Source: Cinclus cinclus (lineage: Eukaryota; Chordata; Aves; Passeriformes; Cinclidae). Taken from it: a stretch of DNA of 64,000 nt. Shown here in pieces: positions 33,801 to 46,447 of the stretch (position 1 is its first letter; the number at the start of each line of letters is the position of its first letter). A model generated the notes under the pieces. That model was not told where the DNA came from, ran no database searches, and worked only from the letters and a program-made list of their open reading frames with translations. Location: NCBI RefSeq assembly GCF_963662255.1, contig NC_085049.1, forward strand, positions 20,430,142 through 20,494,141, given 5' to 3'. A program made the position numbers and the translations under genes.

Positions 33801-35143
33801 ATAATAAAGAAAATTATGCAAAAAATATTCTGAAGCACCAAATACAGCCTCAATATCAGCACCAGTAGCTGTTTCCTCGCTGCTGTGGCAGGATAGATAT
33901 AGCTCCAAAATGAACTGCTCTTCACAACACATTACCTGCCTGCAAAATGCTACGTTCACCTGAAGGGACTAAACTTCTGGCCCCTAAGGAAATATGCCAA
34001 GGGAACCCCAGAATAGAAAGACAAAGAATGTTAATGTTTTCAGGGTTCAACTTCAGCACAGTACTAGCACACTGTCTATACTAGAGACCAGGCAAACCAA
34101 AATGACAAAAACTTCAGTTTTAAAACCTTGATATTGCAGGAAACCCTATAAATCTTCTTGCATATAATTTGTGCCTTAAACAGTAAGAATTCAGGAGGGA
34201 AAAAACATTACTTAGGACTGTTGGTGCATCTGATTAACTTCAGCCAACAGAACTACTGCTGCAGTGTGCCCAGGTGACCACAGCTCCAGAACAGCAGCAG
34301 CACGATGCTGTATCTACTGTTCCTGTAGCCTGACTGCATTTTATTTCCTGCACAGAGAAAGGTAATCAAAACCTTCTTTAGGATCACACACCCAAAAAAA
34401 GAGCAACCTTGATTCCCTGAAATTCACCCTGTTTAACCCAAGGGACTGCAGACAGACCAAAAACAGATTATTTGACATACTTTTTGTACAAAGTATCTTC
34501 ACTATTCAGTGGGATCTTGACACCATGAATTGATTTTGTACAGACTTTCTCTTTCTACCTTATCATTCACTTCCTGGTAATACTTAAAACGTCCCTGAGC
34601 TTCTTCCTCATCCTACTGAGCCAGTTTACAAGGATAAGTAGCTGCAACAATCATTACTAACTATTTAATTGCAGTGTTTTGGTTTTCCAGAAATGCAGCT
34701 GGACATAAGACACTGCGTATTTCAGCTACTGAAAAGTCTGCATCCTCTGAGCTTTTCCTGTTGATCAGAACCCTGAAGACTAACAGTTAGAGGGGAGACC
34801 AACACACTTCATTCTTCAGGAAATTCCATTTTTCATTCATTGGAAAGGATCCAAACAGATACAATGTTAAATCTTTAAAAGATCCACAGTGAACCTTATA
34901 GGTAAGATGTATCTTAATCCCTAAGACATCTTAAATTCCAAAACAGAATTCAGACTTCCAAATGGATTTACAACTTAGTATCCTACTAAAGATTTAGAGC
35001 ACACCACTAGAACAACAAAACTATGCATCTAAGGTTACTACAGCTACAGTATTCATAAATAAGAGATGGGTGTTCTCAAATACCCTGACTGCTCCCATTA
35101 TCAGGTTTATGGATTCATAACTCTGCCTGGAGGAACACTAATG

Positions 35144-35166
35144 AAAAAAAAAAAAAAAAAAAAAAA
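35144..35166 (+). repeat. Poly-A tract (A23)
   Basis: An uninterrupted run of 23 adenines followed by GACGGGGTGGGGAGG. It could be the tail of a retrocopied sequence, but I see no recognisable body upstream. Confidence 0.9.
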
Positions 35167-35700
35167 GACGGGGTGGGGAGGAATCAGCAACTTCTGCTAG
35201 CCTCCAAAAATGAACAGCAGCATACATGCCATGCCTTAGAAACTTAACTGCTCATTTTGGCAGGGCAGCAGTGTTCTGGAAGGTATTTTGTGGGGATTAT
35301 TTTTTGGGGGGGTGATGGTGTTGGGGTTTTTCCTAGTTTTTTAAAAAATCCTGCCTCTTTACTTCAGCATCTCCAGTCTGACTTTGACAATTTAGCATGT
35401 ACAATCCCAAGCAGGATATGAAAAATCCCATAAGGTTTCATCTCTATTAAAATGAAAGAACAAACTAATAACCCAACTGATAAAAAAAATAAAATATGAA
35501 AGCTGTAATAAAAGAGAGTCTGTTATATTATCAATGTGGCATGGAATATCTGTCACGCTCCATACAAAAGCTAACCTTCAGCTACATGACAAATCCCTGA
35601 ATACACAAGTGAGTGATGGAAAGCCTGACAGGCCATTAGTGACATCAGCATGAACAAGGTTCTAAGTAACAATCAAAACAGAATTTTAAATTAATCACCT

Positions 35701-35767
35701 TTAAAAGGCAAACAAAACCAATCAAACAAGCAAACAAAAAACCAACCAAACAACAACAAAAAAAAAC
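35701..35767 (+). repeat. A/C-rich low-complexity tract
   Basis: Irregular CAAA, CCAA and CAA units with almost no G or T. Confidence 0.85.
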
Positions 35768-38700
35768 CCTCACAGAAAAAGGTATTAACCCTAGAGGGCT
35801 GCAGCCCTAGAGTTTAGCCCCAGATTACCCGATCCTACAGGGACACTCCCACACTTGACTGTAGAAGTGACAGGATGGGATCCCAGCACACAAAACCCAT
35901 CTAGAAGCAAAACTACACATCAAATGTCTACATGTATTTGATTGCAGAAATGTCTTCCAGACATTTTTCAATGCCAGACCAAAAAAAAAAAAAAATCTAA
36001 AATTGTCTTTCACCCTGAAATTTCTTTGCTATTTGTTTATATCCAGCTACAAATCTGAGGTTCAGTACCTCAGGGTATTTATTTGAGGGTAAACTAGTAA
36101 AAATCACCTCGTCTTCAAACTATCTACTTTAACTCTGTTCTAAATAATCTGTTTTGATCCTACATTGTATTTTGCACTTTCTAGAACTTTCCCTGAAAAG
36201 AAATACAGATTACTCCAGGCTGGAATGCTGGGGCAGGGGGAGAATTCTTTTTTTTGACTGATTAGGAAGCTACTCTATAAACACTATTTTATTTTACTTC
36301 TTCTAAGTTTCTTACATTAGTAGCTTATTTTTCTCTTCAGTATTTGACTATACATTTTTTAGTGAACATTTCATATTCATTAGCTGCAAAACACTTTATA
36401 GATAGGGCAAAATAAATTCCGTAAATAGTAAGGTAAAAATAATAAAAAATTTGGTTTTAAACTGAAATCAAATTGTTTTACCTTGAACAGACTAATTACA
36501 GGCCACATTACCCATAGTTAGTGAATTTGGTTGTATAAATCCCTCGATTTTTTGTTAGGACAGACATGATTTTCATACTTTCTTGTTATTAACAGATCAA
36601 AAGAAGTAGTTTCTCACCTTTGACTCCTCAAGTCCCTGAACTAACTCCAAGAAGAACCATGAATGAAGAATGTTTTCTGTCTCCTGGAAAGTGACTCCTG
36701 TCAAACCAGTTCTGTGTTGCAGTAAATTCTCTGCAGACAATTCCACCTACTCTGTGGATAAACTTTCTACAAAGTTACAGATGCAAATATATCCTTCTTG
36801 AATATTATAATTTAATTAAAAGTTACTATACTATGAAAAAGGTAAGGCCTGAATCTAGTACTCTCAAATCCAAGTTAATTCTCCTTTTAATTTTTCACTT
36901 TAACCTCTTCTGTTTTCCAAAAAAATGTTTCCCCCCCGTTCTTCATCCCTTTGCCCACGTCATGTTTCCATCAGAGAACAGCATTTACTGTGTGCCACCT
37001 CACCTTCCCTTCTCTCAAGAAGGCTGAAGAATTCTTTCCAGGTCTTATTCATCAAGGCAATGTGGCCCATGAATCATGCTAGTCTTTTCTCACATGACGA
37101 GCCTCGAGGTTCGTGCACTGCTGCACAAACAAGTCCAGGCAACCCTCTGGCTTTGAGGATGAATATTCCTGCTTCTGTTGCTCCCATGCCAAGCACACAT
37201 TCCTCTCCTCAACAGCCCTTCAAGCCCCAGAACACCCCCAGGACCACCAGGAAAGCAAGCACAAGAAACTCTGCATGACAGGTAAGACCACTGGGTCTCT
37301 CTGCTAGTACCTGGAACAGGTTCCTGTTACACACCTCAGTTTTCAGCTGCTTGCTAAAGCCCCATGTGCTGCACTCCACAGGGCACTCATCTTTTCAGGA
37401 TCTCTGTGATTTCTCCATTTTTCACCCACTGCATGTCTCCATTACAGACTAGCCACAGTTCAAGAGATTGTTCAGACCTACCTATTTATTTTTTCTTATT
37501 CATTCCAGGTTCCAGTCACACTCCACCCGAACCCACTACTACTCTAAAAGCAGGGCAAATTGTCACTGAAAGACAGAAGGACAAGGAAATTAAGTATCTG
37601 GAAATGTTACACAGTAGTATCAGGAACCATCAGAAATAAAACATTTCCCAGTTCAGGGCTTTGGCCAAAAGGTAACTTCAGAGCCTTACATGCAGCCTGC
37701 CTAAGGAGACACACAGCACATCTGTCATTCCTTCAGGAGGAGAAATATTTTGCCACAGAAATGTTGCAACCAACAGCATTTCAGAGGGACTTTAGTGCAC
37801 AACACCAGAGCAGTACTGTCCAACTGGGTGACACGAACATCCAGCCAAGAATTATTGGAGAGACATCACTCTTCCCAGCTAGGTAAATAATGGCATGAGT
37901 CATTATTTTGAAGTGCTACATTTTGTACATTACACAAACAGGACATTACAGAAAATCCCACCACACAAGGGGATTTACAGACTTGAACAAATGCTTATGT
38001 GACATTCTTGAAACAAAGCAATTCCTCTCACCAAACCTCAGCATCAGCAAAAACACCAATTTCCTTCTCCCTAGGATCATTTCTAGGAAATACACAAAAG
38101 GAGAGAGGATGGCCAAGTTATGGATGGCCAATAAGTCTCATTTTATTGTTGAGAGATTAGCAGCACTCAGGGAAAAGCCCGTTGGGAGGCTTTGCCAGCT
38201 GATTTGAAGGGAACTGAAAAACAACAGGTCTCACCTGCTGATACAGCTCAAAAGGATACAGCCACTACAAGAAAACCCCACCACTAATACAAAAGTAGCT
38301 ATGGGTATGCAGGTTCTGAAGCACCATAGGTGATGTGCCACCCAGGCACAAAAGGCAGACAAAAATCTCCGTGTTAACCACCTGAACCCAGACAGGACAG
38401 GACTGTGACTGCTTTCATGACTTCTGAACTTGAGGAAAATCTTTTATATCTGCTGTGCTGCCAGAGCCCGGCATACTCCAGAACAACCCAGGCCATTCCA
38501 GCTGTGTTGCATGCCTTGCAACAGCACTCACTAGCACTACTCAGAGCAGACATGCATAAGTTTAAGCCACAGAATTACACCTTGGGTTCATCTACAGTTT
38601 CTACCGAGCACCACTCCAAAAGCTCAGTGTTTAATACCTCCCTTTCCTATGAGAGGTATTTAAACAATTTACTGGCCCAGCAACAAATGACAGCATAGAA

Positions 38701-40454
38701 GAAAGAGCTCTCCTTAACTGAGAATGACAGAGTTATGGATCAGGGAACAGGCAGCACACTGCAAAATGCCCATTTCCACACAGGGACAGACATACACAGG
38801 CAAGTCTACACAGCCACCAGCAGCCCCTCAGTGCCACTGGCTAAGCAGCTCTCCTGAGGCTTACCTTTCCAGTCTTCACCTGGTAGAAAAGAGGTACACT
38901 GTCTTATTCCTTGTGTGACTATCCCAAAGCCACTCAGCAGGACTTCCCATGATGGGCTATTGTGGATGTGTGCTCAAACACAGGCAGAGAAGTATCTGCA
39001 TGGTCTTACCAGCTACCACAGTTTTTCTCTTTCTCAATTCCAGCAAAAGAAAGTGATGGTGATATTTCTCTTCCTGGCAGTCTTTATTGCACATTCAAAC
39101 ACGAGATGGCCAAAAAAGACCTGACATAAGCTTTTCACTGAATGCAATCTCATAGGCATTTAAATTCTGTGGGCTTTTCCCCTTTTTGTTTACAGTTTCT
39201 TTGCCAGAACATTTTACTTACTTTATTAGGCCCTGTAACATTTCACCACTACATTACAGCCCAGAGAGCCAATTCCATTAGAAAAAGGCGTAAAGAACCA
39301 AGAGTCATTTTTCTTTGTTGATACAAGATTTCACTCTGTGGCAAATCAAAAGGAAAGAACAGAGAGCTCGTTCCCTCTGAGGGAGACCACAGCAAACACT
39401 GGCAGACAAAGTGATGCATAAAGGCAGAGAACCAGAGATTCCCCATGTCAATCCAAACCTCACAGCCTGTAAAACCTGAATAAGAACTTATGCTGAGGTT
39501 TTAACAAAGACCCAAAGATGGATGAGACTTTTGGGGCCTTATAAATGAGCTGAGGAGGGAGGAGTCATTAATAAAGGCACCATGGAAGAAACAAGTGTTG
39601 CACATCACTTTTCATCACTTGAAGCGCTGTCCCTGCAAGAACTTCTGGATATTCCCCCCTTTAGAACACAGGTCCAGTTCTTGGCTATACAAAAGCTTTG
39701 AATAAGGTAGACAGAAATTTTGGATGTGAAGAATAATTTCCAAGATCTCTACTGGTGCATATAAAAATTAGTAATTTCTATTCATTAGCCCAGCCACAAG
39801 AGTTTCCTGATGTGAGCAATTTTGATTAAGAAGCTGCCATACCATTCTGTTGCTTAAAGTTGACAGAATTTCAACCTTAAACTTCTGTTTTACAGTGCGT
39901 AAGCTTTGCCAGAAGCTAATTAAAGACGTGCCATGTGAAATCTGCATCACATGAGATGGAAATAAACAGGACGGAAAGCTTAAGAAATCCTCCACGGTTT
40001 AAAAAAATTAACTGATCTGCAAGAGCCACAGCATCCTGAGCTTACTAGATCACGGCAAGCGGCATGAAGTCATTTAAACGGAGAAGGGAGGTGTCAGGCT
40101 CAGGATCTCTAGAGAGCGTCTGACAGCCGCACAAGAACGAGCACCGGGCACCAAAAATCGGTTCTGTCTCCGTCCCACAACACACGACACGCAGTTTACA
40201 CTTCAAAAACACAGCACGGGCTGATGTGCGCGGCGCCGTCCCACCATTTTCCTCCAAGGGCATTTCAGACAATGGAGCAGGGGACGAGCCCGAAGGCTGC
40301 CGGGGGCTCGGGCGGGCAGGAGGGCCCGTCCCCGTGCGGGCACTCACAACAGGTGCTGTTGCTGCCGGCGGCGAACCGGGCGCGGTGCCGGGCCGGGGTT
40401 CCCGGGGCTCCCGGGGCTGCCGGTGCCGCTCCCCGCCCGCCCCGCCCGACTCAC

Positions 40455-40578
40455 CGAGGCCGCTGATGTCGTGCCGGAGCCCGGCGCGGCTCCGCTCCTC
40501 CGCTATCGCCCGCAGCATGTGCCGCAGGGAGCGGTCGGGCTCGCCGTCCGCCTCCCCGTCCCTCCGGGCACAGGCCAT
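40455..40578 (-). CDS. KIAA0930: KIAA0930 orthologue, exon 1 coding part
   Basis: The open frame from the ATG at 40578 gives 41 codons plus one base before a TCG|GTGAGT donor. The N-terminus reads MACARRDGEADGEPDRSLRH, then MLRAIAEERSRAGLRHDISG and L. The first ATG has a strong context (A at -3, G at +4). A second in-frame ATG at codon 21 begins MLRAIAEER, which is where the human reference protein starts as I recall it, but its context is weak (C at -3 and +4). I chose the first ATG on context. The extra 20 residues are acidic and low in complexity. The frame joins exon 2 through a split Gly codon, giving GLGCFKDD as in the human protein. Confidence 0.9.
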
Positions 40579-40610
40579 GCTGCCGCCGCCGCCGCCGCCG
40601 ATGAGCTCAT
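40503..40610 (-). other. Upstream ORF overlapping the KIAA0930 start codons
   Basis: An ATG at 40608-40610, with G at -3, lies 32 bases upstream of the first main ATG and in another frame. It reads 35 codons, beginning MSSSAAAAAAAWPVPGG. The alanines come from the CGG/GCC run. It stops at 40503-40505, after both candidate main start codons (40578 and 40518). It matters only if transcription starts upstream of 40,610, which is inferred. It is an overlapping uORF candidate and probably not a protein gene. Confidence 0.55.
40581..40600 (-). repeat. Short CGG/GCC triplet run in the 5' leader
   Basis: About six GCC units on the plus strand (GGC/CGG on the gene strand), immediately upstream of the start codon. 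Confidence 0.85.
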
Positions 40611-40859
40611 GTCAGGCCGCCGCGGAGGCGGCACCCGGCGCTCCCGACACAGGAATGACCAGGAGCCCTCCCGGTCCCGCTGCCCCCTGGGGACGTTTCC
40701 CGGGCGTCGCCGCCGGCCCCTCCGCTGGACACGGCGATCGCTCCCACCGACGCCGCCCGGCCGCGCTCCGCCGCTTCCTGCTACTGCGGCCGCCGGGCGG
40801 GACCGGCAGGGCAGGGACCCGCCCGGACCCGCCCACAGGGCGGATCTGCCGCCTACCGT

Positions 40860-41055
40860 CATCCCGGGAACCCGTCCTGCATCCCCGACAATCCAACCTG
40901 CATCCCGGGAAACCCGTCCTGCGTCCCGGGAAACCCGTCCTGCATCCCCGACATTGACCAACATCCTGGAAAACCCATCCTGCATCCCTGACAATCCATC
41001 CTGCATCCCTGACATCAACCAGCATCCCAGGTAGCCCACATAGTCCTGCATCCTT
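40860..41055. repeat. GC-rich minisatellite, ~19-21-bp unit, about nine copies
   Basis: The units start with CATCCC and most end in CCTG, for example CATCCCGGGAAACCCGTCCT and CATCCCTGACAATCCATCC. Two unit types alternate: a GGGAA type and a GACAA/GACAT type. Copies near the promoter keep CpG, and those farther out show TG or CA in place. The array is at the outer edge of the CpG island. Because many units are 21 bp, long but meaningless open frames occur on both strands. Confidence 0.85.
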
Positions 41056-42984
41056 GATTCTAGTGACTGTTTCTGGTCAGGCTTTCTGGACTTCCTTCAC
41101 TATCCTTCCTTCTGGCTGTGTCCCACAGATCTGTCTACTGTCACTGCAGGCAGATCTCTCCTGCCCACCCCATGTCATAGACAAGCTGCTGCTTCCTTCC
41201 TGTTCTCCTGTTCCCATGTGTCCTGTATGGGGACAGAACCCAGCCCAAGGTGTCTGCTGAAGTCTCTGCCAAGATCTGTCACCTCTTCCTTAGCGTTAGC
41301 ACCTCTTGTTGTGAAAATCAGGGACTGGTGATCTCAGGGAATAACCCAGCTTGTGCTACAGAGATTGGATCCCACGTCCTGCTGCTTGTGGGGGTTGTCT
41401 ACAGCAGATTCCAACAATGGCCAAAACTTCCTCAGGAATTTATGATTTTCTCTCCATAGTTGGAGAGCAATACCACCACTTGTTCAGATCTCCTACAAAA
41501 AATTCGCTCAATATTTTTTTGTTTATAATATTCTCTAGTTTCTCCTTAGTTCCTAAAAGTACTGTAAAGGTTTAGGCAAAGTATTCTTCTCTCTGAATCC
41601 CCATTTGAAAATTGGTAAGCCTTGCAAGTGTTGGTGGGGAGAAGCAAAACAGTCACAGGACTTCAAACATGAGTTGACAGCATTTGAGAGTTGGGCTTTT
41701 TGCTACAGCATAATAACAAAGAAAAGTTTTCAAATACTGCATGTCCTTCTTCCACAATGGCATACATTTACCCCATGTTGCCAATTTCAGTTTCCTGTCA
41801 GGTTTTGACACCAACAAGTTAACAATCAGACACCTTCTAAATGCAGTGTACAGTCATGCACTTGTTTCCCATGACACCAATATAGATGAGTATTTTCTGC
41901 AGTAGGCCCTTCTGCTGAATTGGAAAGAGGAGAGAAATTTGAAGTTGATGTAGCATTTTGCTAGTAAAATATCCAATTCTTTCATCAAGCTATAGAAAAA
42001 CAAAGACATTCAATCTCAGGAATTAAGCACCTCTTCCCTTGTTAAATCTGGCAGTTCTTTTTCTTGAAGAGAATGAAGTTTGCAGTTACATGTTGGCCCT
42101 GTAAATGCATCCAGGAGTTTCTTATCCCATGGGGAAGAGCAGCAGAAGACTGTCCTGGTACTGTTACCCTCTAAGTTTTTCCTGACATTGTTAGGAGGAA
42201 TGACTCTGCTGCCAGAAGAGTAACAGTCCCACTTCCCTCATGTACTCGCTAAGGACTGGGTGTCTTTCCCCTGCAGATTGCTCTGTCATGTTGGCAGCAC
42301 ATGGGAACACTTGTGTCACCAGCCAGTAGCCAGCCTTGCAGCAGTTTCACCACAGTCTCCAGGAGTTTGGCCTCTCTGCTGTGCCCTGAACACTATTGGT
42401 AAAGTTCAGCCACCCTGCTTTAAAAAGAAAAACAGTCAAGGAAACCTGCTGCTGCCCTGTCCAGCCTTTTATAAAGTCAAAAGGTATTCCTTCCCCTTCT
42501 TAGCTCCCCACCCTACCTTCTACTTTCTGTGGCTTCTATCAAAACACACCCATGGACAAAAAAGTGCAGCTCTCTTCCTTTTGTGGACTTCTTTAGCCAA
42601 TCATTCCTCCTAGTAGATCACAGCACTTGATCAGAAAACACAGGAATAAAGTTTGTTCTCTTAAAGGGACTACTGATTAAGTACCCTTAAGATCAGTTAG
42701 AATCCTAAAATGCTAATTGATTTAGGTTTTTAAAGATCCAATAGTACATTGTAAAATAAAACCACTCTGTCTAGCCAAAGTCTTTACAGAGAGGGGACTT
42801 TGTATCCAATCTTCATACACTGGTCCTGAAGATCTTCTTCATCAACACCTAACACTACGTTATCACTACTAGCACCAAGAGCACTGTCTGACCATATATG
42901 CTCAATTATTCCCAACATTCTCTGTCTTACAAAGGAGTAATGTATGTTATGGTCCTGAGGGCTCTAAAAAGCCTTAATGGGCCT

Positions 42985-43290
42985 GATCACCCTCACCTGG
43001 GATCTCCTTCCCGCCCCCTGGCTGGGATCACTATTTAAGCTCAGCCCTGAGGGCCCCTTGGGAGGTGGGGTGGTTTTTGAGTGTGGTTCTGTGCTGGCTG
43101 GTCTTCTTCTGGCTCTTGAGCTGCAGGCTCAGCTTAGCCCTGAACCTGCCTCCAGACCCTGAAGGCACCTTTGGACCTGGACTCTGGTCTACCCTGTTCC
43201 CTCTCTGGGGTTTTCTTATGCTGAGCTCTGGGCCACAAAGACCCTGCCAACCTGGGAGTGTCTTTCTAGGGAGCTTTTAAGCTGCACAGT
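42985..43290 (+). repeat. Possible LTR-type fragment with TATTTAAG
   Basis: A GC-richer block with a TATTTAAG box-like word at 43,032-43,039, followed by Cys/Leu-coding T/G/C-rich sequence. It looks like the promoter-proximal part of an avian LTR, but ends and family are unknown. Confidence 0.3.
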
Positions 43291-43734
43291 GCCCTGATGA
43301 TAGATTCCTGTGCTTTCTTATGTAATAATGCACTTCATGTCCTGATGTAAAATATGCATATTGATCAACAAGATGGATAGGCTTTGGGGTGGGGGCTGGG
43401 CTGAATTCATCTTTGTACCTTAGGATGTGTGGTCAATACAGCAGAAGGGTAAATACAAAGCCCTTAAGCTTATTAAAAATATCTAACTAGCTTAATGTTG
43501 TGGGGTGTGCCTTTTGCACCAGTCAATAACAGTCACCTTTGCTATGTGAGTGTCATGCAAGTTATTTGTCTGAGGCTATATTTTTCTTGCTATATTTATT
43601 TTAGTAGTAGTTAATTGTGATAGCCTGCAGTGTGTGCTAATAAGACCACATGGGGTGTGAACACCTAATGGTGAAAATGAGTTTGCAAGTTAGTAAATAT
43701 GAGCTTATTGAATGTATTTGAGTGTCTGTCTAAT

Positions 43735-43900
43735 GGCAGAGTCCTAGATTGCACATACCTGACAGTCCTGACCCTGGCAAACCTGTGTGGCTACTTATAA
43801 CCTGTCAGACACCTCTATTACTTGAGCACTTCTTGCTCTTTATGTGAATAAACCATTGCAGGAGCAGACTTTGTAACTCTGAAACTTTGGAAGTTCTATT
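43735..43900 (+). repeat. Possible LTR 3'-part fragment with poly(A) signal
   Basis: Contains ACTTATAACC, then an AATAAA at 43,847-43,852 and the ACCATTGCAGGAGCAGAC sequence after it, an arrangement reminiscent of an R/U5 segment. It may belong with the block near 43,000, but this is inference. Confidence 0.3.
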
Positions 43901-46329
43901 CAGCCCACTATGAACATGCAAAGTACCCCCATTTTTTTCATGTGTTCTTTTACTGATAATAAGAAATTAAGATTAATAACAGCTATATGTAGCAAATGAA
44001 TATATCTAGCTTGAAGACACAGGGCATGAAATGTTGGGGTTTTCTTGAGGAAGAGATTAAGCAATTAAAAAAACTGAAACCTGTTTTAGTCTCAAATTGA
44101 GATATTGCCATCTTTGGTAGCCTGCTGTCCTGCTGAGGGTTTGCCTATGGCAAGCAGTGGCCAGGCAGTTTATATGCAAAAAGGAATTCCGAAATCTTTG
44201 CTTAATTGCCTCACTAACTGCATCAAAGCATTCTGACTTAGACATGGCAGTTTGGGGCCCCCCATTATGAGCTGTGTTAAACTGGCCAACTTGAAAGATA
44301 ACTCGAAGTTATTTCTAGAATTTCCTTGTGTTCAGCACAGGCCTGATCTTGCTCCCAAGATTAAACATACAAGTTAGTGAAAGCTTTATGTATAGAATGT
44401 TACAAGATCCTTTTTCTGCTAAAATAATTCTTTGGAATTAGATCTCTGAATGTACAGCAGAATAATTAAGGTGCAATTTTGAAGATAGAGGTGTTCTGTG
44501 TGTTTAGTTTTCTTTTGCTCTTCCCCCTTCCTTTGTACCAGTCTTGTTACACCTGCTCCTAATTTCATCTGTTAATTGCCATGGGTTATACTGAATGGAA
44601 GCCTGAAAAGCTCAGCCTTGCAGAGTTGGAGTAGAAACACATCTGAACTTGTATGTAGAGCTTTCATCTCTCTCCTCTTAAGCCAAAACCACTGAGCTTC
44701 TATATCTGAGCCTTTTATCCCAGGTTGTTCCTGTGCCATTGCTGAGAGGATAATTATCTCAATAGGAGTGATATGTGAACCATAGCCCTTGTAATAACAG
44801 ACTTCTGAGATTTATAAGCCACTTACACAGAACGCGTCTCATTGTTTTTTTGGAGCTGTACTTATACTCAGAAACCCCTCATCACTTATGAACCCACCCC
44901 AAGCTCTTCACCAGCTCAGCAAGTCTGAAATCCACATAGGAACTATTTTTTCCCATAACTAAGGCTCTTGGATAGGTAGGAGGAAATGAGGCAGTCCCTT
45001 GACAAAGGCAAGATTCTTAAAGGAAAGAAGCCCCTGCCAGGCTAGGTAGGGCTTTTCATTCGGGGCATGGGATTCTGCTGAAAAAAATGAACTGCCTTGA
45101 AGCCACCTCAGGGGTAATCCAGACTTAGCACAGGCCAATTATCTGCTGATGAGTCTGTCCCAGTGAGTGGCACAGCATTGCTTTCCATGGGAATATTACT
45201 TGATGCCATATATTGCTACATTCCTTGACATGTTACCTTACCTGTGTCTCACCTCTGTGTGCCTGGACTCTTGAGCCTCTGTGTTACAGGCTTTGAGTTC
45301 ATAGGGAGCAGTTGCTAAAGAAACATCCATCACCTCTTGGACACAGGATTCCAGAACTGAGAATGTGTAAGTCTGCCTAAGCATCACCTGTGTCCTTTGA
45401 GAGGACAAATCTGGTGGAAGAGAATTGGGTGGAGAAGTCACGGGGGCTCAGTGACACGAGCCAGGGCTGGGAGGTGACCTTGTGTCACGTGGAGCTGTGG
45501 CTGCCGGGACAGTGAGTGTTTGTCATCTACTTCAGGTGGTGCTCAAGGCTTGTGCAAGACCTGTTTGTAACCACAAAAAACAGGCTTCAGCCTGCCTTAA
45601 AAAGAAAATTAAATCCCAGCAGCCAGTAACAGAGGGTATAAAAAAAAACACTTCTCCAGAGAAGTGATCAAATAATGCAAAGTTTATAAAGCATGCAGTG
45701 ATTAAGTCCTTAACTTTTTTGGGAAAAGATATGTGATTACTTTCTAAAAATAAACTGACTTTCCAAAAAGAATTTCTAAATAATTATGTTGCAATTTGGA
45801 AATTAGTTTTTTTAACTCCTGAACTAGTATGCACACTTCTAGAACTGCAGAGGCAAAACCAAATCTGAGTATGAGTAACAATTCTATGAATGCAACTAGT
45901 AATGATGTAGTCTCTTTTTTCTTTTTAGAAATGTCTAAACAATAGAAATATCTAGGTATTTCAATAATATCCAACCAAAAGGGTGTTTGAAAAATTTACG
46001 GTTTTGGTAATAGTGTGATTTTATTTTAGTAGTAGTAGTTTTAATGCTATATTAATTACACTATATTGTATAGTTATGTTAGCATTTCAGTATTAATGAA
46101 CATCAGTTAATATTTTTAATAACAGACAAGATACAAAAGAATCTGTGAGCAGAGAGCAAAAGACATTTCACTTTCCAGAAGATCTGCTTTTATAAACTGG
46201 GTTGCTCTAATGAATGACTCAAGCAGCAGCTCCAGATAAAGACCTTGGTGTGGAAGGTTTTTTTAAGATTCGTATTTACTTAAACAAACATTCAGTAGGT
46301 CAACTACACTCAAGACAATTCAGGTAATC

Positions 46330-46447
46330 TTTGGTGCTCTGAGAAACCTGGGCTAGGTGTGGAAGGTGTCTCTGCCCATGGCAAGGGATTGAAACAAGAT
46401 GAGCTTTAAGGTCCTTCCAAGTCAAACCAGTCTGTCATTCTGTGATC
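46330..46447 (+). repeat. CR1 LINE 3' end
   Basis: Shows TGAGAAACCTGGGCTAGGTG, GGTGTCTCTGCCCATGGCAA and CTTTAAGGTCCTTCCAAGTC, then CATTCTGTGATC, the usual final 110 bases of a sense CR1 copy. Confidence 0.85.

Larger units (their letters stand above)
40120..40960 (-). promoter_or_regulatory. KIAA0930: CpG-island promoter of the KIAA0930 orthologue
   Basis: The region is strongly GC- and CpG-rich, in contrast to the AT-rich DNA on both sides, and contains exon 1 and the start of intron 1. Upstream of the start codon lie GC-box-like CCCGCCC words at 40,818-40,836 and GCCGGGCGGG at about 40,791-40,802. An ETS-like CGCTTCCTG (CAGGAAGCG on the gene strand) lies at 40,772-40,780. There is no convincing TATA box, as is usual for such promoters. 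The transcription start is inferred to lie at roughly 40,600-40,800. No transcript evidence is available here. Confidence 0.8.
41056..46329. other. Intergenic sequence upstream of KIAA0930
   Basis: No coding exon or RNA gene is recognisable. LTR-like stretches at about 42,985-43,290 and 43,735-43,900 are listed separately. Around 45,430-45,530 a short CpG-containing patch holds a TCACGTGG E-box-like word (about 45,485). The rest shows nothing I can name. Confidence 0.7.

Noticed and set aside
40226..41051. Long ORFs (up to 243 codons) on both strands over the CpG island and minisatellite
   Set aside because: GC-rich DNA has few stop codons, and the 21-bp repeat units keep frames open. The translations are repeated PASRET or GCRTGF-type strings, and only the exon 1 frame joins a conserved protein.
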